Numbered from the stretch's first letter, positions 1 through 8,424 are shown. The stretch: DNA of 64,000 nt from Flavobacterium psychrotrophum (GCF_003403075.1 NZ_CP031557.1:2728001-2792000); one strand, 5' to 3'. Notes: generated by a model not told the origin, from the letters alone. Translations and numbers: made by a program.

Positions 1-21
1 AAATTGCTCGTTTCATGTTCA

Positions 22-1161
22 TTACAGTTTTAACCTTAATAGTTTATACGGTTTTTGAGTCGTATTTACATTGTTATTAAACCACGGCATGTGCTGTATT
101 TGCGAAATCGAAATGTACAGATAACCATCAGCAGAAATACTGTAACTATCAGGCCATATAAGTTTTTCAGGATCAGTTACCAGTGTATGCATTTTAAGGT
201 CGGGAGTAATTTTTACAATACTGCTTTTTTCAAGATCACCCAGGTAAAGGTTGCCGTCTTTGTCAAACTCCATCCCATCGGTAGTTATAAAATGCCCCAG
301 GTCTTCTACCTTATCATCAATAGTTTTTAAAGGCGTAGAGAAATCTCTTAGTAAAGCGGTACTTACACGGTATAGTTTATCGTCTGTAAGGGGTTTATAG
401 TATAGCCATGCTTTATCCTGTGTAAGTGCTATACCATCCGAATTTATTTTAGGAATGCTGCCATCTGCTTTGGCAAACTCTTTACCGTTAAATGCAAAAT
501 GATAAGCAGGGTCGGATGTTACCGATGGCGAATCATGTAATACAAATCTGGAATCGCCTGTTTTTGTGTTAAGCACTACGATACCGCCATTTGATGAACT
601 GGTCATGTAGGCAAAGCCATTTGTGTTATCTACCCTTATATCGTTAATATAACTCTCTTTACCCGCTACGTTTTCAGGAAATTTGTAAATACGCTCTATT
701 GTATTATCAGCAAGCTTTATTTTAATAACCTTGTTACTGTTTTTATAAACAGGCCCAAGGCCTATACCGGCTGCATCTACCACCCATAAATAACCTTTTT
801 CATCCGCTACTACCGCCTGTATACAAACAAACTTATCGCTGCCATTGTCTCCTTTTTTAAAACTGTTCCATTGTGCATTGGGATAGGGTACCGGTTTTCC
901 ATCTTTTACTTCTACAACCGAGTAGCTGTGCTTATCCAGCCAGTAAGGATAATTGGTAAATATCCTGCCCTCAGGCGAAACAGCGACGCCGGTAAGTTGA
1001 TAGGTGCTGTCTGCAAATACCTCTCCAAGCTGCACAGTGGTTGCTGTCTGAAGGGTATCAGCTGTTGTGGTTTGCACTACCTCGTTCGTTTTTTCTTTAT
1101 TGCCGCAGGCAGAGAGCAAAGCTGCTATTATGACCGAGGCTACTTTAATATAATTTTTCAT
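22..1161 (-). CDS. Major royal jelly / dopachrome-tautomerase-like lipoprotein
   Basis: The 379-aa product begins with a lipoprotein signal (hydrophobic run ending LLSAC, lipidated Cys about residue 19), so it should be anchored in an envelope membrane facing the periplasm or outside. The rest reads as a beta-propeller of the major royal jelly/Yellow family: a GVAVSPEGRIFTNYP start, then repeated LGDLEK/SADGYLYIS blades. Bacterial members are often annotated as L-dopachrome tautomerase-related; the real substrate is not known. I chose the ATG at 1161 because the signal peptide starts there and the more upstream in-frame start sits almost on the -7 box (1192-1199). The promoter carries the 21-bp-spaced operator shared with the downstream SDR/MFS genes, so it probably belongs to the same regulon. 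Family assignment is fairly secure, function is not. Confidence 0.8.
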   Translation of the reverse strand: MKNYIKVASVIIAALLSACGNKEKTNEVVQTTTADTLQTATTVQLGEVFADSTYQLTGVAVSPEGRIFTNYPYWLDKHSYSVVEVKDGKPVPYPNAQWNSFKKGDNGSDKFVCIQAVVADEKGYLWVVDAAGIGLGPVYKNSNKVIKIKLADNTIERIYKFPENVAGKESYINDIRVDNTNGFAYMTSSSNGGIVVLNTKTGDSRFVLHDSPSVTSDPAYHFAFNGKEFAKADGSIPKINSDGIALTQDKAWLYYKPLTDDKLYRVSTALLRDFSTPLKTIDDKVEDLGHFITTDGMEFDKDGNLYLGDLEKSSIVKITPDLKMHTLVTDPEKLIWPDSYSISADGYLYISISQIQHMPWFNNNVNTTQKPYKLLRLKL

Positions 1162-1191
1162 GATATTATAATTTATATTTTTTTGATGAAA

Positions 1192-1251
1192 CAAAGTTAC
1201 TTTTGCTTTACACCGATTGTATAGTACGTTTTTAGGATTTAATAGTACAAA
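1192..1251 (-). promoter_or_regulatory. Promoter with paired AraC-type half-sites (MRJP-like gene)
   Basis: Reading leftwards, TGTACTATT (1249-1241) is followed 21 bp later by CGTACTATA (1228-1220), then TAACTTTG (1199-1192), a perfect Bacteroidetes -7 box. There is no TTTG at the -33 position; the second half-site lies there instead. The arrangement matches four other promoters in this window, with one extra base of spacing before the -7 box. Inference: activator-dependent promoter bound by an AraC-family dimer. Confidence 0.65.
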
Positions 1252-1267
1252 ATCACGTTTTGATTTT

Positions 1268-1299
1268 AAAAAAAAGATACCGCCCGTTGCCGGACGGTA
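1268..1299 (-). terminator. Rho-independent terminator of PEBP gene
   Basis: On the minus strand a hairpin (TACCGTCCG / CGGGCGGTA, loop GCAA, one mismatch) is followed by an eight-T run, just after the stop of the PEBP gene at 1311. Confidence 0.7.
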
Positions 1300-1310
1300 A
1301 TCTAAACCTG

Positions 1311-1880
1311 TTAAGGCACATAAACATATGCTATTATTGATGCCTTTGCTATAACATTGGCACTAAGGTTAAAACCCACAAGTGCAGGGTTGGCGTCTTT
1401 ATCCAGGTTGAGTTTTGATTTAAGGGCATATATAGTAATTACATACGGGTGGTAGCCACTAGCGGGTATAGGAACCGGGCCTCCGTAGCCATATTTTTTA
1501 AAATCATTTAATGATGAAATGCTCCCTGCCGGTAAAAGTTCAGGATGGATACTTGCCGCGCCTGCTTTTAACGATTTTGTGTCTTTAGGGAGGTTAAATA
1601 AAACCCAATGCCACCAACCACTTCCGGTAGGTGCGGCGGCATCATACATGGTTACGGCAAATGCCTGCGTGCCCTCAGGTGCGTTTTCCCATTGCAGGTC
1701 AGGAGAAATGTTGCCTCCGTTTACTCCCCAGTCGTTATAATAAAATTCTTTTGTAAGTTGCCCACCAAGTGTGTTGCTTTTTAAAGTAAAAGTTTTAAGG
1801 CTATTTTGAGCCTGTGCTCCAGCGAATGAAAGTGCAAATACACCTACTGCAATTAGTTGTTTAATTGAAAAAGTTTTCAT
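1311..1880 (-). CDS. Secreted YbhB/YbcL-type PEBP family protein
   Basis: 189 aa with a clear signal peptide (cleavage after about residue 24, AGAQA-Q). The mature part carries phosphatidylethanolamine-binding protein signatures: GGNISPDLQW near the start, the ligand-pocket stretch DAAAPTGSGWWHWVLFNLP, and a GYGGPVPIPASGYHPY segment equivalent to the conserved GPxPP..GxHRY. Bacterial YbhB/YbcL proteins have no agreed enzymatic role. The usual DPDAP is DAAAP here, losing one of the acidic residues. It is transcribed alone (own terminator). Its promoter region has an imperfect GAACTTTG -7 box and lacks the TGnnCTATT operator, so membership in the neighbouring regulon is not supported. Confidence 0.85.
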   Translation of the reverse strand: MKTFSIKQLIAVGVFALSFAGAQAQNSLKTFTLKSNTLGGQLTKEFYYNDWGVNGGNISPDLQWENAPEGTQAFAVTMYDAAAPTGSGWWHWVLFNLPKDTKSLKAGAASIHPELLPAGSISSLNDFKKYGYGGPVPIPASGYHPYVITIYALKSKLNLDKDANPALVGFNLSANVIAKASIIAYVYVP

Positions 1881-2020
1881 GATACATTATGTTTAAAATT
1901 TTAAAAATTGTTATTGCCGGTATGGTAACCTGACAATGCAAAGTTCAGCAGCAGGTGCCCGTTTTGTGTGGTACGTTTTAAGGTTTGACAGGTAAAAAAA
2001 CAGGTAGTCCTGTAAAGCAC

Positions 2021-2052
2021 AAAACCTGCTTAATTAGTATTAAACAGGTTTT
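2021..2052 (-). terminator. Hairpin terminator of MBL-fold gene
   Basis: AAAACCTG and CAGGTTTT form an 8-bp stem extended by TTAAT/ATTAA with a TAGT loop, 20 bp past the stop of the MBL-fold gene. Confidence 0.55.
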
Positions 2053-2072
2053 GTAAAGGAAACGACACTCTA

Positions 2073-2927
2073 TTAAATCCATTGCTTTGGTATAAGCTGG
2101 TACCCTTCATTTTGCTTTTTGACATAACTTAGATTAGGAAACTCAAAATGAGGGCCGGCTATTAGCAACCTTTCGGTATATGCCTTTTCTAACAATGTTA
2201 TTCTTGTTTTTGCTGCCATTGCATAGTCTACGTCTGTAGCAAATCCTACTTCAGGCATAGCAGCCTGTACAGCGGGTATCGTAAATATATCGCCGCAGAA
2301 GAGTAGCTTTTCACCTTCCGACTCTAATAAAAAACCTGTATGTCCTGGTGTGTGCCCCGGAAGGGGAACGGCAGTTATAGCTTCAAGAATTTGTGTGCCA
2401 GACGTGTTAATCCTTTCATAAGATCGTAATGCTACCCTAACATCTTCGGCATTTTGTATATCATGAGGCTGTGTATGGCTGGTATTCAGCCAATAGTTTT
2501 CTTCCGTTTCAGACACCCATATTTTAGCATTTGGAAAGTTTTTTTCGCCATTTTGATTTATAAGCCCATAAAAATGGTCGCCATGCAGGTGCGTTAAAAG
2601 TACTGTGCCTATTTCATCCGGTTTTATTCCCATGAATTGTAACGCCGCCAGTAGATGCCCTTCAATATCCGGGGCAAGTTTGTTCCCCATACCGGTATCT
2701 ATAAGTATTGGCATATGCCCTGCGCCCTCTATAAGAAATACGCTTGTTGTAAGCGTAGGCACTTCAGGCCTGAATGTTTCGTGCAAAAAACCGCTAAGGT
2801 CTATATTAGGCAAATGGGTTAAATAAGGTTCACCCGCAATAAAATGGCTGTCGTTTATAACGGTTACTTTTTTATTACCAATTTTCCATTGGAGTATCCC
2901 CGGCAAAAGTTTAAGATCTTTATTCAT
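2073..2927 (-). CDS. Metallo-beta-lactamase-fold hydrolase
   Basis: 284 aa, no signal peptide, so cytoplasmic. The metal-binding motif THLHGDH (about residues 112-118) is intact, with the later His in LPGHTPGH (about 190), the Asp of FCGDIF (about 213) and a C-terminal GPHFEFPN histidine: a complete dinuclear-zinc site. Size and the VFLIEGAGHMPILIDTGMGN strand resemble the lactonase/AHL-hydrolase-like branch, but the substrate cannot be read from sequence. The AraC-type gene at 3021-3821 lies 93 bp upstream on the same strand with no terminator between, so the pair is probably co-transcribed or regulator-linked. Confidence 0.85.
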   Translation of the reverse strand: MNKDLKLLPGILQWKIGNKKVTVINDSHFIAGEPYLTHLPNIDLSGFLHETFRPEVPTLTTSVFLIEGAGHMPILIDTGMGNKLAPDIEGHLLAALQFMGIKPDEIGTVLLTHLHGDHFYGLINQNGEKNFPNAKIWVSETEENYWLNTSHTQPHDIQNAEDVRVALRSYERINTSGTQILEAITAVPLPGHTPGHTGFLLESEGEKLLFCGDIFTIPAVQAAMPEVGFATDVDYAMAAKTRITLLEKAYTERLLIAGPHFEFPNLSYVKKQNEGYQLIPKQWI

Positions 2928-3020
2928 TATTAATGTATTGAGTTTATAAAATAAGTTTCCTGTCCATAGAGTGACATCTATAGCTTTAGAGATTCATTGA
3001 ATTAAAAGTAACTGCTGTGT

Positions 3021-3821
3021 TTAGGTTTGTTTAGTAACCATAGAAGGTGCTATGCCATAGTGTTTTTTAAAGGCATATGAAAAATGGGACAAGTCCTGGA
3101 AGCCAAGATCCTGATAAATTTCGATTGAGGTCTTTCGTTCTTTTGTAAGTAATTCCCGTGCTGCCCCTAACCGTTTTTTAAGAATCCATCGCGCCGGAGA
3201 CTCATTGAAAACAATCTTGAAATCCCTCTTAAAAGAAGTAAGGCTACGCCCTGTTAAGTATGCGAAACGTTCCAGTGATACATTAAACTGAAAATTCTCC
3301 TCCATAAAATCTTTAAGGGCTATTTTTACGGGCTGCGAAAAATCGAATAGCACATTTTGCCACATTACGTCATTTTTTAATAATAGAAGTAGTGCTTCCC
3401 TTTGTTTTAATTGCGCAAGGCTTATATCGGTCTCTAAAAAATCTTCGTAATCCAGTAATGATTTCATAAAGATCTTTATTAGTGAATCGTTTTTAGGCAT
3501 TTTAAAATGGGTTACATCTCCCTTTGCATTATATTTAAATTCTTTTGCAAAATTTGTGAGGGTGTTTTCGTCAAAAAAAAGGGTTATGGTTTTAAAATCA
3601 CTTTCAGATCCATTTAGTTTTTTGAATTTAAGCAATTGGTTTCTTCTGCAAAAAAAGACATCGCCTGCTGATATTGTTTTCTTATAAGCACCAAAATCGA
3701 GTTCCATGTCTCCTGCAACTACAAGACCAAGGCTATGCTGCGCTACAAACTGCTCTCCATCTTTCCAGCGCGAGGCATGGCATGTAAAGCTTACGGGGAA
3801 AAACGTATCCTGCTTAATCAT
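3021..3821 (-). CDS. AraC-family transcriptional regulator
   Basis: 266 aa. An N-terminal cupin-like sensing half (GDMELDFGAYKKTISAGDVFF, about residues 35-60) is followed by a C-terminal two-helix-turn-helix AraC domain: FNVSLERFAYLTGRSLTSFKRDF and TSIEIYQDLGFQDLSHFSYAFKKHYGIAPS. The ExRAF-type Bacteroidetes AraC layout is complete. It is divergent from another AraC gene (4002) and upstream of the MBL-fold gene, which is its most likely target. A TATCTTTG -7 box lies at 3846-3853 on its strand. Confidence 0.85.
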   Translation of the reverse strand: MIKQDTFFPVSFTCHASRWKDGEQFVAQHSLGLVVAGDMELDFGAYKKTISAGDVFFCRRNQLLKFKKLNGSESDFKTITLFFDENTLTNFAKEFKYNAKGDVTHFKMPKNDSLIKIFMKSLLDYEDFLETDISLAQLKQREALLLLLKNDVMWQNVLFDFSQPVKIALKDFMEENFQFNVSLERFAYLTGRSLTSFKRDFKIVFNESPARWILKKRLGAARELLTKERKTSIEIYQDLGFQDLSHFSYAFKKHYGIAPSMVTKQT

Positions 3822-3856
3822 AGTTTTCAGTACTAATTCTTATACAAAGATAAATA

Positions 3857-3914
3857 CATTTCTACAGAGATTACTTTGTAAAAAAGGCCAAAGTTAGCTT
3901 TGCCAAAAAGGCCA
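3857..3914. repeat. Repeats in divergent AraC intergenic region
   Basis: AAAAAGGCCA occurs at 3881-3890 and again at 3905-3914, and ATTTCTACA occurs twice around them, between two divergent AraC-family genes. These may be operator half-sites for one of the flanking regulators; spacing here is 24 bp, unlike the 21 bp of the operators further right. Confidence 0.35.
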
Positions 3915-4001
3915 TTTCTACAAGTAGTATAATTTTAAATTTTTCTTCTAGCGAGTTGAAAAGGACTTAAATTTGCTTTTGAGTAAAACAAACAAATTTA
4001 T

Positions 4002-4859
4002 ATGGGGCAGCTAATATCAGGATCCGGAACTAAATTAATAAGCCTGCAAAATACAGTGGAAAACATTTTGGTTCAGCCCATACGGTTTAGTGAATACAGC
4101 ATAATTTTTGTTGACGGCGGAGAAGGTACTTTTTATTCAGATTTTGGAGCATTTACCTTTAACGGCCCTATGCTTTTTTTTGCCACCCCAATGCAGCTAA
4201 TTTACATTGAAGCGGCAATTGCCATACAATATACTGTGCTTCAATTTCACGGCGACTTTTATTGTATGGAATACCATAGAGAAGAAGTAGCTTGTAATGG
4301 TTTACTGTTTAATAACATATATATAGAGCCATCATTGCAACTTAATCTTGCAGACCATAAGAGCTTTAGCCAGCTTATCAACCAGATAACCGAAGAGTTT
4401 TCTATGCCCACACCGTCGGATATTGTATTGAAATCATTATTGCAACTGTTTCTTGCAAAGTCGAGCCAGGTTAAAAACAGGGAACTGGACAGTGCTGTAA
4501 ACACAATACAGCGCGATGATGAAATGGAGCGTTTTAAGCAACTGCTGGAAACTCATTTCCTTACCCTTCGCAAGCCCTCTGATTATGCCGATCTGCTCAT
4601 TATGGCTCCTAACACGCTTACCAAAAGGTGTAGCAAATACTTTAAAAAAACACCATCGCAGCTCATCACAGAGCGTCTTATAGTAGAAGCTAAAAAGCAA
4701 TTGCACCAAACACGAAAAACGATTAAGGAGATAGCGTATGCCCTTAACTTTCAGGATGAATTTTACTTTAGCCGTGTTTTCAAGAAATATACTAACGAAT
4801 CTCCCCAAACCTTTAGAGACAAAACAGGCATATCTATAGTGGCAGATTTGTACAGGTAA
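4002..4859 (+). CDS. AraC-family transcriptional regulator
   Basis: 285 aa. The N-terminal half is a ligand-binding domain without a strong signature (FVDGGEGTFYSDFGAFTFNGPMLFF resembles a cupin strand pair). The C-terminal half has the AraC HTH pair: SDYADLLIMAPNTLTKRCSKYF and KTIKEIAYALNFQDEFYFSRVFKKYTNESPQTFR. A TAAATTTG -7 box lies at 3968-3975. It sits directly upstream of the DUF417 gene (70 bp, with a new TAACTTTG box at 4899-4906), an arrangement reminiscent of an AraC regulator (RclR) next to a DUF417 protein (RclC) in the enterobacterial reactive-chlorine response; that parallel is inference. Confidence 0.85.
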   Translation: MGQLISGSGTKLISLQNTVENILVQPIRFSEYSIIFVDGGEGTFYSDFGAFTFNGPMLFFATPMQLIYIEAAIAIQYTVLQFHGDFYCMEYHREEVACNGLLFNNIYIEPSLQLNLADHKSFSQLINQITEEFSMPTPSDIVLKSLLQLFLAKSSQVKNRELDSAVNTIQRDDEMERFKQLLETHFLTLRKPSDYADLLIMAPNTLTKRCSKYFKKTPSQLITERLIVEAKKQLHQTRKTIKEIAYALNFQDEFYFSRVFKKYTNESPQTFRDKTGISIVADLYR

Positions 4860-4898
4860 TATCCTTTTTTGTCCATGTTTCAGGGTGTATGCCCAATG

Positions 4899-4906
4899 TA
4901 ACTTTG
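4899..4906 (+). promoter_or_regulatory. -7 box of DUF417 gene
   Basis: TAACTTTG, 24 bp before the ATG at 4930. Upstream, TGTCCATG (4870) and TGCCCAATG (4890) are 20 bp apart and could be half-sites for the adjacent AraC protein, but the similarity is weak. Confidence 0.5.
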
Positions 4907-4929
4907 TATCAACAAAAACAAATTACATC

Positions 4930-5493
4930 ATGAAACAGATTATAATACAACAAATAGCCAATTTAGAAAATGTGGCTAAAAACGCAACCCGATTTGGTAT
5001 AGTGGTTGTGTTTATCTGGATAGGAAGCCTTAAATTCTTTACCTATGAGGCCGATGGTATAGTACCCTTTGTGGCCAATAGCCCTTTTATGAGTTTCTTT
5101 TACAACACCCCTGAAACTTATAAAACACATCAAAATAAAGAAGGCGAATTTATAGCCGTAAACCACGAGTGGCACGAGCAAAATAATACCTATGGTTTTT
5201 CAGAAGGCCTCGGTATTTTTTTAATCGCTACCGGCCTATTAGTAGCCCTCTACAAGGTAATTCCGTTTTGGAGTATGATAGGCAGCCTGCTGGTATTTAT
5301 AATGACTTTGGGTACACTCTCATTCCTTGCAACCACACCCGAAAGCTGGGTACCTAACCTTGGCGATACTGATTACGGGTTTCCATTCCTCTCCGGACGT
5401 GGCAGGCTGGTCATAAAAGATATAGTAATCCTTGGTGGTGCCCTTATTACCATGAGCCAGTCGGCACAGCTATATCTTTCACGAAACAAATAA
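4930..5493 (+). CDS. DUF417 (YkgB/RclC-like) membrane protein
   Basis: 187 aa, four predicted membrane segments: ATRFGIVVVFIWIGSLKFF, an extracytoplasmic loop, GLGIFLIATGLLVALY, SMIGSLLVFIMTLGTLSFL and a C-terminal DIVILGGALIT stretch. The features GSLKFFTYEADGIVPFVANSPFMSF and GFPFLSGRGRLVIKD are characteristic of the DUF417 family. E. coli RclC is an inner-membrane member of the reactive-chlorine resistance system; mechanism unknown. I start at the ATG after the -7 box at 4899-4906, since the longer reading would begin upstream of the transcription start. Confidence 0.85.
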   Translation: MKQIIIQQIANLENVAKNATRFGIVVVFIWIGSLKFFTYEADGIVPFVANSPFMSFFYNTPETYKTHQNKEGEFIAVNHEWHEQNNTYGFSEGLGIFLIATGLLVALYKVIPFWSMIGSLLVFIMTLGTLSFLATTPESWVPNLGDTDYGFPFLSGRGRLVIKDIVILGGALITMSQSAQLYLSRNK

Positions 5494-5515
5494 GAGTTTT
5501 AAACCGTAACGTGAT

Positions 5516-5574
5516 TCTGTGCTATTCTTCCTGAAAAATGAAACATCCTGCGGCAAACAGGCAACCTAACTTTG
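5516..5574 (+). promoter_or_regulatory. Promoter with shared AraC-type operator (AhpD-like operon)
   Basis: TCTGTGCTATT (5516-5526), then TGAAACATC in phase 21 bp later (5539-5547), then TAACTTTG (5567-5574). Distance from the first block to the -7 box is 51 bp, as in three other promoters of this window. No -33 TTTG is present. Confidence 0.65.
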
Positions 5575-5619
5575 CTATATCAAATTGAAATAATCAATAA
5601 CATTAAAAAATTAATAATC

Positions 5620-6159
5620 ATGAAAACAATTAATGTACCAACTAAAGAACAGGTAAGTGAACAATCACAACAATTATTTGAAGCCATTTCTAAAAAAATG
5701 GGTAAAGTGCCAAACCTTTATGCTACTATTGGATATTCTGCAAATGCGCTCAAGGGCATACTGGAGTTTGAAGAAGCTTTTAGCCACAGTGCATTTAGCG
5801 CAAAAGAGCGTGAGGGCATTAATCTTGTAGTATCTCAGGTTAACGACTGTAATTACTGTCTTGCAGCACACACCATGCTTGCCGGGCTTAAAGGCTTTAA
5901 AGCCGATGAAATTATAGCCATGCGTAAAGGTTTTTCTGCCGATGCAAAATTTGAAACTGCACTGCAACTTGCAAAAGCAATAGCTGAAAATAAAGGTGCT
6001 GCTGATGCAGAGCTAAAAGAAGCCTTTTTTAATGTGGGTTATACCGAAGCAGCACTTATTGACCTGATTGGTATTATCACCGTTCGCACTTTTACAAACT
6101 ACGTGTATGCGCAAACAGAAATCCCTGTTGATTTTCCTGCTGCACCGGCACTTAACTAA
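5620..6159 (+). CDS. AhpD-like / carboxymuconolactone decarboxylase family protein
   Basis: 179 aa, cytoplasmic. It carries the redox motif NDCNYCLAAHTML (CxxC followed by His, about residues 68-80), the signature of AhpD-type alkylhydroperoxidase-like members rather than true decarboxylases, so a peroxidase/disulfide role is more likely than ring decarboxylation. Start chosen at MKTINVPT because a longer reading would begin at TTG 5572 inside the -7 box. The alpha/beta hydrolase gene follows after 29 bp, forming an operon. Expression is presumably controlled by the AraC-type operator at 5516. Confidence 0.85.
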   Translation: MKTINVPTKEQVSEQSQQLFEAISKKMGKVPNLYATIGYSANALKGILEFEEAFSHSAFSAKEREGINLVVSQVNDCNYCLAAHTMLAGLKGFKADEIIAMRKGFSADAKFETALQLAKAIAENKGAADAELKEAFFNVGYTEAALIDLIGIITVRTFTNYVYAQTEIPVDFPAAPALN

Positions 6160-6188
6160 TTTAAAACAACACAATAAATTTTTTAACC

Positions 6189-7238
6189 ATGAAAGCTTTA
6201 AATTTAAAACACGCGGTAATAGCACTTGTATTACTAACCGCAAACGTACTAATGGCACAGGAAAGGCCTTATAAAGGAGAAAATGACCCGGAGGTATTTA
6301 CAAAAGTCCAGTCATTTTTAAAAGCGTTAAATTCAGGAGAAGGTAAACCGATGGAACAATTAGGCCCGGCAGATGCCCGCCAGGTATTAGTAGGTGCACA
6401 AAAATCGGTTACCGTTGATTATTCTGGTATTGAAGAATCTGAACGCGTTATTTCTCAAAATGGATATAATGTAAAAATACACATTACAAAGCCTAAGGGG
6501 GCTAAAGCTAATGCTCCCGTATTTATTTTTATTCATGGTGGCGGATGGGTTTTAGGAGACTATCCTACACACCGCAGGTTAGTGCGCGACCTGGTTGTAG
6601 AAAGCGGAGCTGTAGCAGTATTCCCTGATTACAGCCCTTCTCCTGAGGCTAAATATCCTACAGCGATTAATGAAATTTATGCAGCTACTGAGTGGGTATC
6701 AAAAAATGGCAGCGAAATAGGAGTTAATGGTAAAAACCTTGCCGTTGTGGGCAACAGTGTAGGTGGTAACATGGCGGCTGTAGTAGCCCTTATGGCAAAA
6801 GATAAAAAAGGCCCTGAGATTAAATTGCAGGTGTTGCTATGGCCGGTAACCGATGCCAATTTTGAAACACCTTCTTACAATGCGTATGCAGACGGCAGGT
6901 TCCTGACTAAAAATATGATGAAATGGTTTTGGGACAGCTACCTTCCGGACGCTGAAAAAAGAAAAGAAATTTATGCCTCTCCTTTGCAGGCCAGTGTAGC
7001 GCAACTTAAAGGTTTACCACCAGCCCTTGTACAAACTGCCGAAAATGACGTATTGCGAGATGAAGGCGAGGCTTATGCCAGAAAACTTGACCAGGCAGGA
7101 GTACCTGTAACATTAACACGATACGGAGGGCTGATACATGACTATGGACTACTAAATCCAATAGCAGATGTACCTGCAATAAAAACAGCCATATTACAAG
7201 CGGCAACCGTGATAAAAAGTAGTTTGGCTACGAAATAA
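6189..7238 (+). CDS. Secreted alpha/beta hydrolase (HSL-type esterase)
   Basis: 349 aa with an N-terminal signal peptide (LVLLTANVLMA-Q). The oxyanion motif HGGGWVLGD and the nucleophile elbow GNSVGGN mark a hormone-sensitive-lipase-type carboxylesterase; ENDVLRDEGEAY supplies the acid and the IHDYG stretch the histidine, so the triad looks complete. It acts outside the cytoplasm on an unknown ester. It is second in the AhpD-like operon and ends at a strong bidirectional terminator (7254-7293). Confidence 0.85.
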   Translation: MKALNLKHAVIALVLLTANVLMAQERPYKGENDPEVFTKVQSFLKALNSGEGKPMEQLGPADARQVLVGAQKSVTVDYSGIEESERVISQNGYNVKIHITKPKGAKANAPVFIFIHGGGWVLGDYPTHRRLVRDLVVESGAVAVFPDYSPSPEAKYPTAINEIYAATEWVSKNGSEIGVNGKNLAVVGNSVGGNMAAVVALMAKDKKGPEIKLQVLLWPVTDANFETPSYNAYADGRFLTKNMMKWFWDSYLPDAEKRKEIYASPLQASVAQLKGLPPALVQTAENDVLRDEGEAYARKLDQAGVPVTLTRYGGLIHDYGLLNPIADVPAIKTAILQAATVIKSSLATK

Positions 7239-7253
7239 AATCAAATTATATAT

Positions 7254-7293
7254 AACAAAAAAAGATAAGCCGGGATGCTTATCTTTTTTTGTT
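7254..7293. terminator. Bidirectional terminator
   Basis: A perfect 17-bp stem, ending GATAAGC on one side and starting GCTTATC on the other, with loop CGGGAT and A/T runs at both ends, between converging genes (hydrolase ending 7238, AraC ending 7305). Confidence 0.9.
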
Positions 7294-7304
7294 ATGTGCA
7301 ATAT

Positions 7305-8219
7305 TTATGCTTGTGCTTTATACTGTTGTTTGTATTGTACTGGGGTGTGACCAACTACTTTTTTAAATAACCTTGTAAAATAGGATGGCGTTTCAAAGCC
7401 AAGGTCGTAGGCTATTTGCGCCACATTATTATCGCTGCTTAATAACAGGTTTTTTGCTTCTTTTATAAGGTAGATGTGGATATGGTCTAAGGCTGTTTTG
7501 CCGGTTTCCTGTTTTAAAACATCACTTAGATAACGTGGCGATATGTTGAGTTTATCGGCAAGGTAATTAACTGTTGGAAGCCCCTGGTTTTGGTGAAGCA
7601 GTTTTTCAAAATATCCTCCTAAAAGATCCTGAAATTTTTTTAAAGTGGTTCCTGATACGTTGGTGCTGCGATTAATGAACTGTCTTTTGTAAAATCTGTC
7701 CGAATACTTTAAAACAGCGTCTATATGCGACAGGATAATATCACGGCTAAGTTCATCCTGGCTGGCTTCATGTTCGGCGCGCATCTTATAGTATAAATCC
7801 CAAATTACGGTTTCTTCCTGTGGCGAAAGGTGCAATGCCTCGTTAATTTCGTATTCAAAGTAGCCATACTTTTTTATCTGTTCATGCAGGTGGTGCCCTG
7901 ACAGATAGTCTTCATGAAAGAACATTATAAAACCTTTTTCGGCAAACTGTACATTACTTACTTCAATAATTTGCCTCGGTTTAACAAAAACCATAGAGCC
8001 ATTGTCATTATCATACTTGGTCTTACCATACAACATATAGCCTTCTTTGATTTTTTTGAGTGCTATCATATAGAAGTCTCCGGTAAAACGGTCTTCACCT
8101 ACAGAATATGTCATTAATTCTTTACAGGTCATCATCGTCACAAGCGGATGCAGAGGTGGTTCAAAACCGCTTTTATCATGTAACTCAGTGATCGATTTGT
8201 AGTGTGTAATTTTTTCCAT
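7305..8219 (-). CDS. AraC-family regulator (paralogue A)
   Basis: 304 aa. N-terminal sensing domain (about 1-180) with FYMIALKKIKEGYMLYGKTKYD and MVFVKPRQIIEV; C-terminal AraC domain with LADKLNISPRYLSDVLKQET (first HTH) and VAQIAYDLGFETPSYFTRLF (second HTH). It is closely related along its whole length to the product of 12264-13160, and the first recognition helix (SPRYLSD) is identical. It diverges from the MFS gene at 8425, whose promoter holds the shared operator. A TAATTTTG -7 box for this gene lies at 8267-8274 (minus). Likely a regulator of the local regulon; ligand unknown. Confidence 0.88.
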   Translation of the reverse strand: MEKITHYKSITELHDKSGFEPPLHPLVTMMTCKELMTYSVGEDRFTGDFYMIALKKIKEGYMLYGKTKYDNDNGSMVFVKPRQIIEVSNVQFAEKGFIMFFHEDYLSGHHLHEQIKKYGYFEYEINEALHLSPQEETVIWDLYYKMRAEHEASQDELSRDIILSHIDAVLKYSDRFYKRQFINRSTNVSGTTLKKFQDLLGGYFEKLLHQNQGLPTVNYLADKLNISPRYLSDVLKQETGKTALDHIHIYLIKEAKNLLLSSDNNVAQIAYDLGFETPSYFTRLFKKVVGHTPVQYKQQYKAQA

Positions 8220-8266
8220 AGTGAGGTATGTTGTCGTTGGTTTTTATTCTATAAGCGAAAAGTAAT

Positions 8267-8274
8267 CAAAATTA
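8267..8274 (-). promoter_or_regulatory. -7 box of AraC paralogue A
   Basis: TAATTTTG on the minus strand, 48 bp upstream of the ATG at 8219. Confidence 0.5.
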
Positions 8275-8334
8275 TCCAAGACTACAAAAAAGAATAAATC
8301 TTACATAATGGAGAGTATGGTAAACTTACGTATA

Positions 8335-8393
8335 TCTGTGCTATTTCTCACTACTTATGAACCATTTTGCTAATTGCGCTACTGGTAATTTTG
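8335..8393 (+). promoter_or_regulatory. Promoter with shared AraC-type operator (MFS gene)
   Basis: TCTGTGCTATT (8335-8345) and TGAACCATT (8358-8366) are half-sites 21 bp apart; TAATTTTG follows at 8386-8393, exactly 51 bp from the start of the first block. The intervening bases (CTC..TAC..ATGAAC) are also conserved with the other copies. Confidence 0.7.
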
Positions 8394-8424
8394 ATATATC
8401 AAATAAGCATAATTATTAAATATC

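Noticed and set aside
1961..2060. Repeated ACAGGT words between the PEBP and MBL-fold genes
   Set aside because: Explained in part by the terminator hairpin at 2021-2052; spacing does not match the 21-bp AraC operator geometry.
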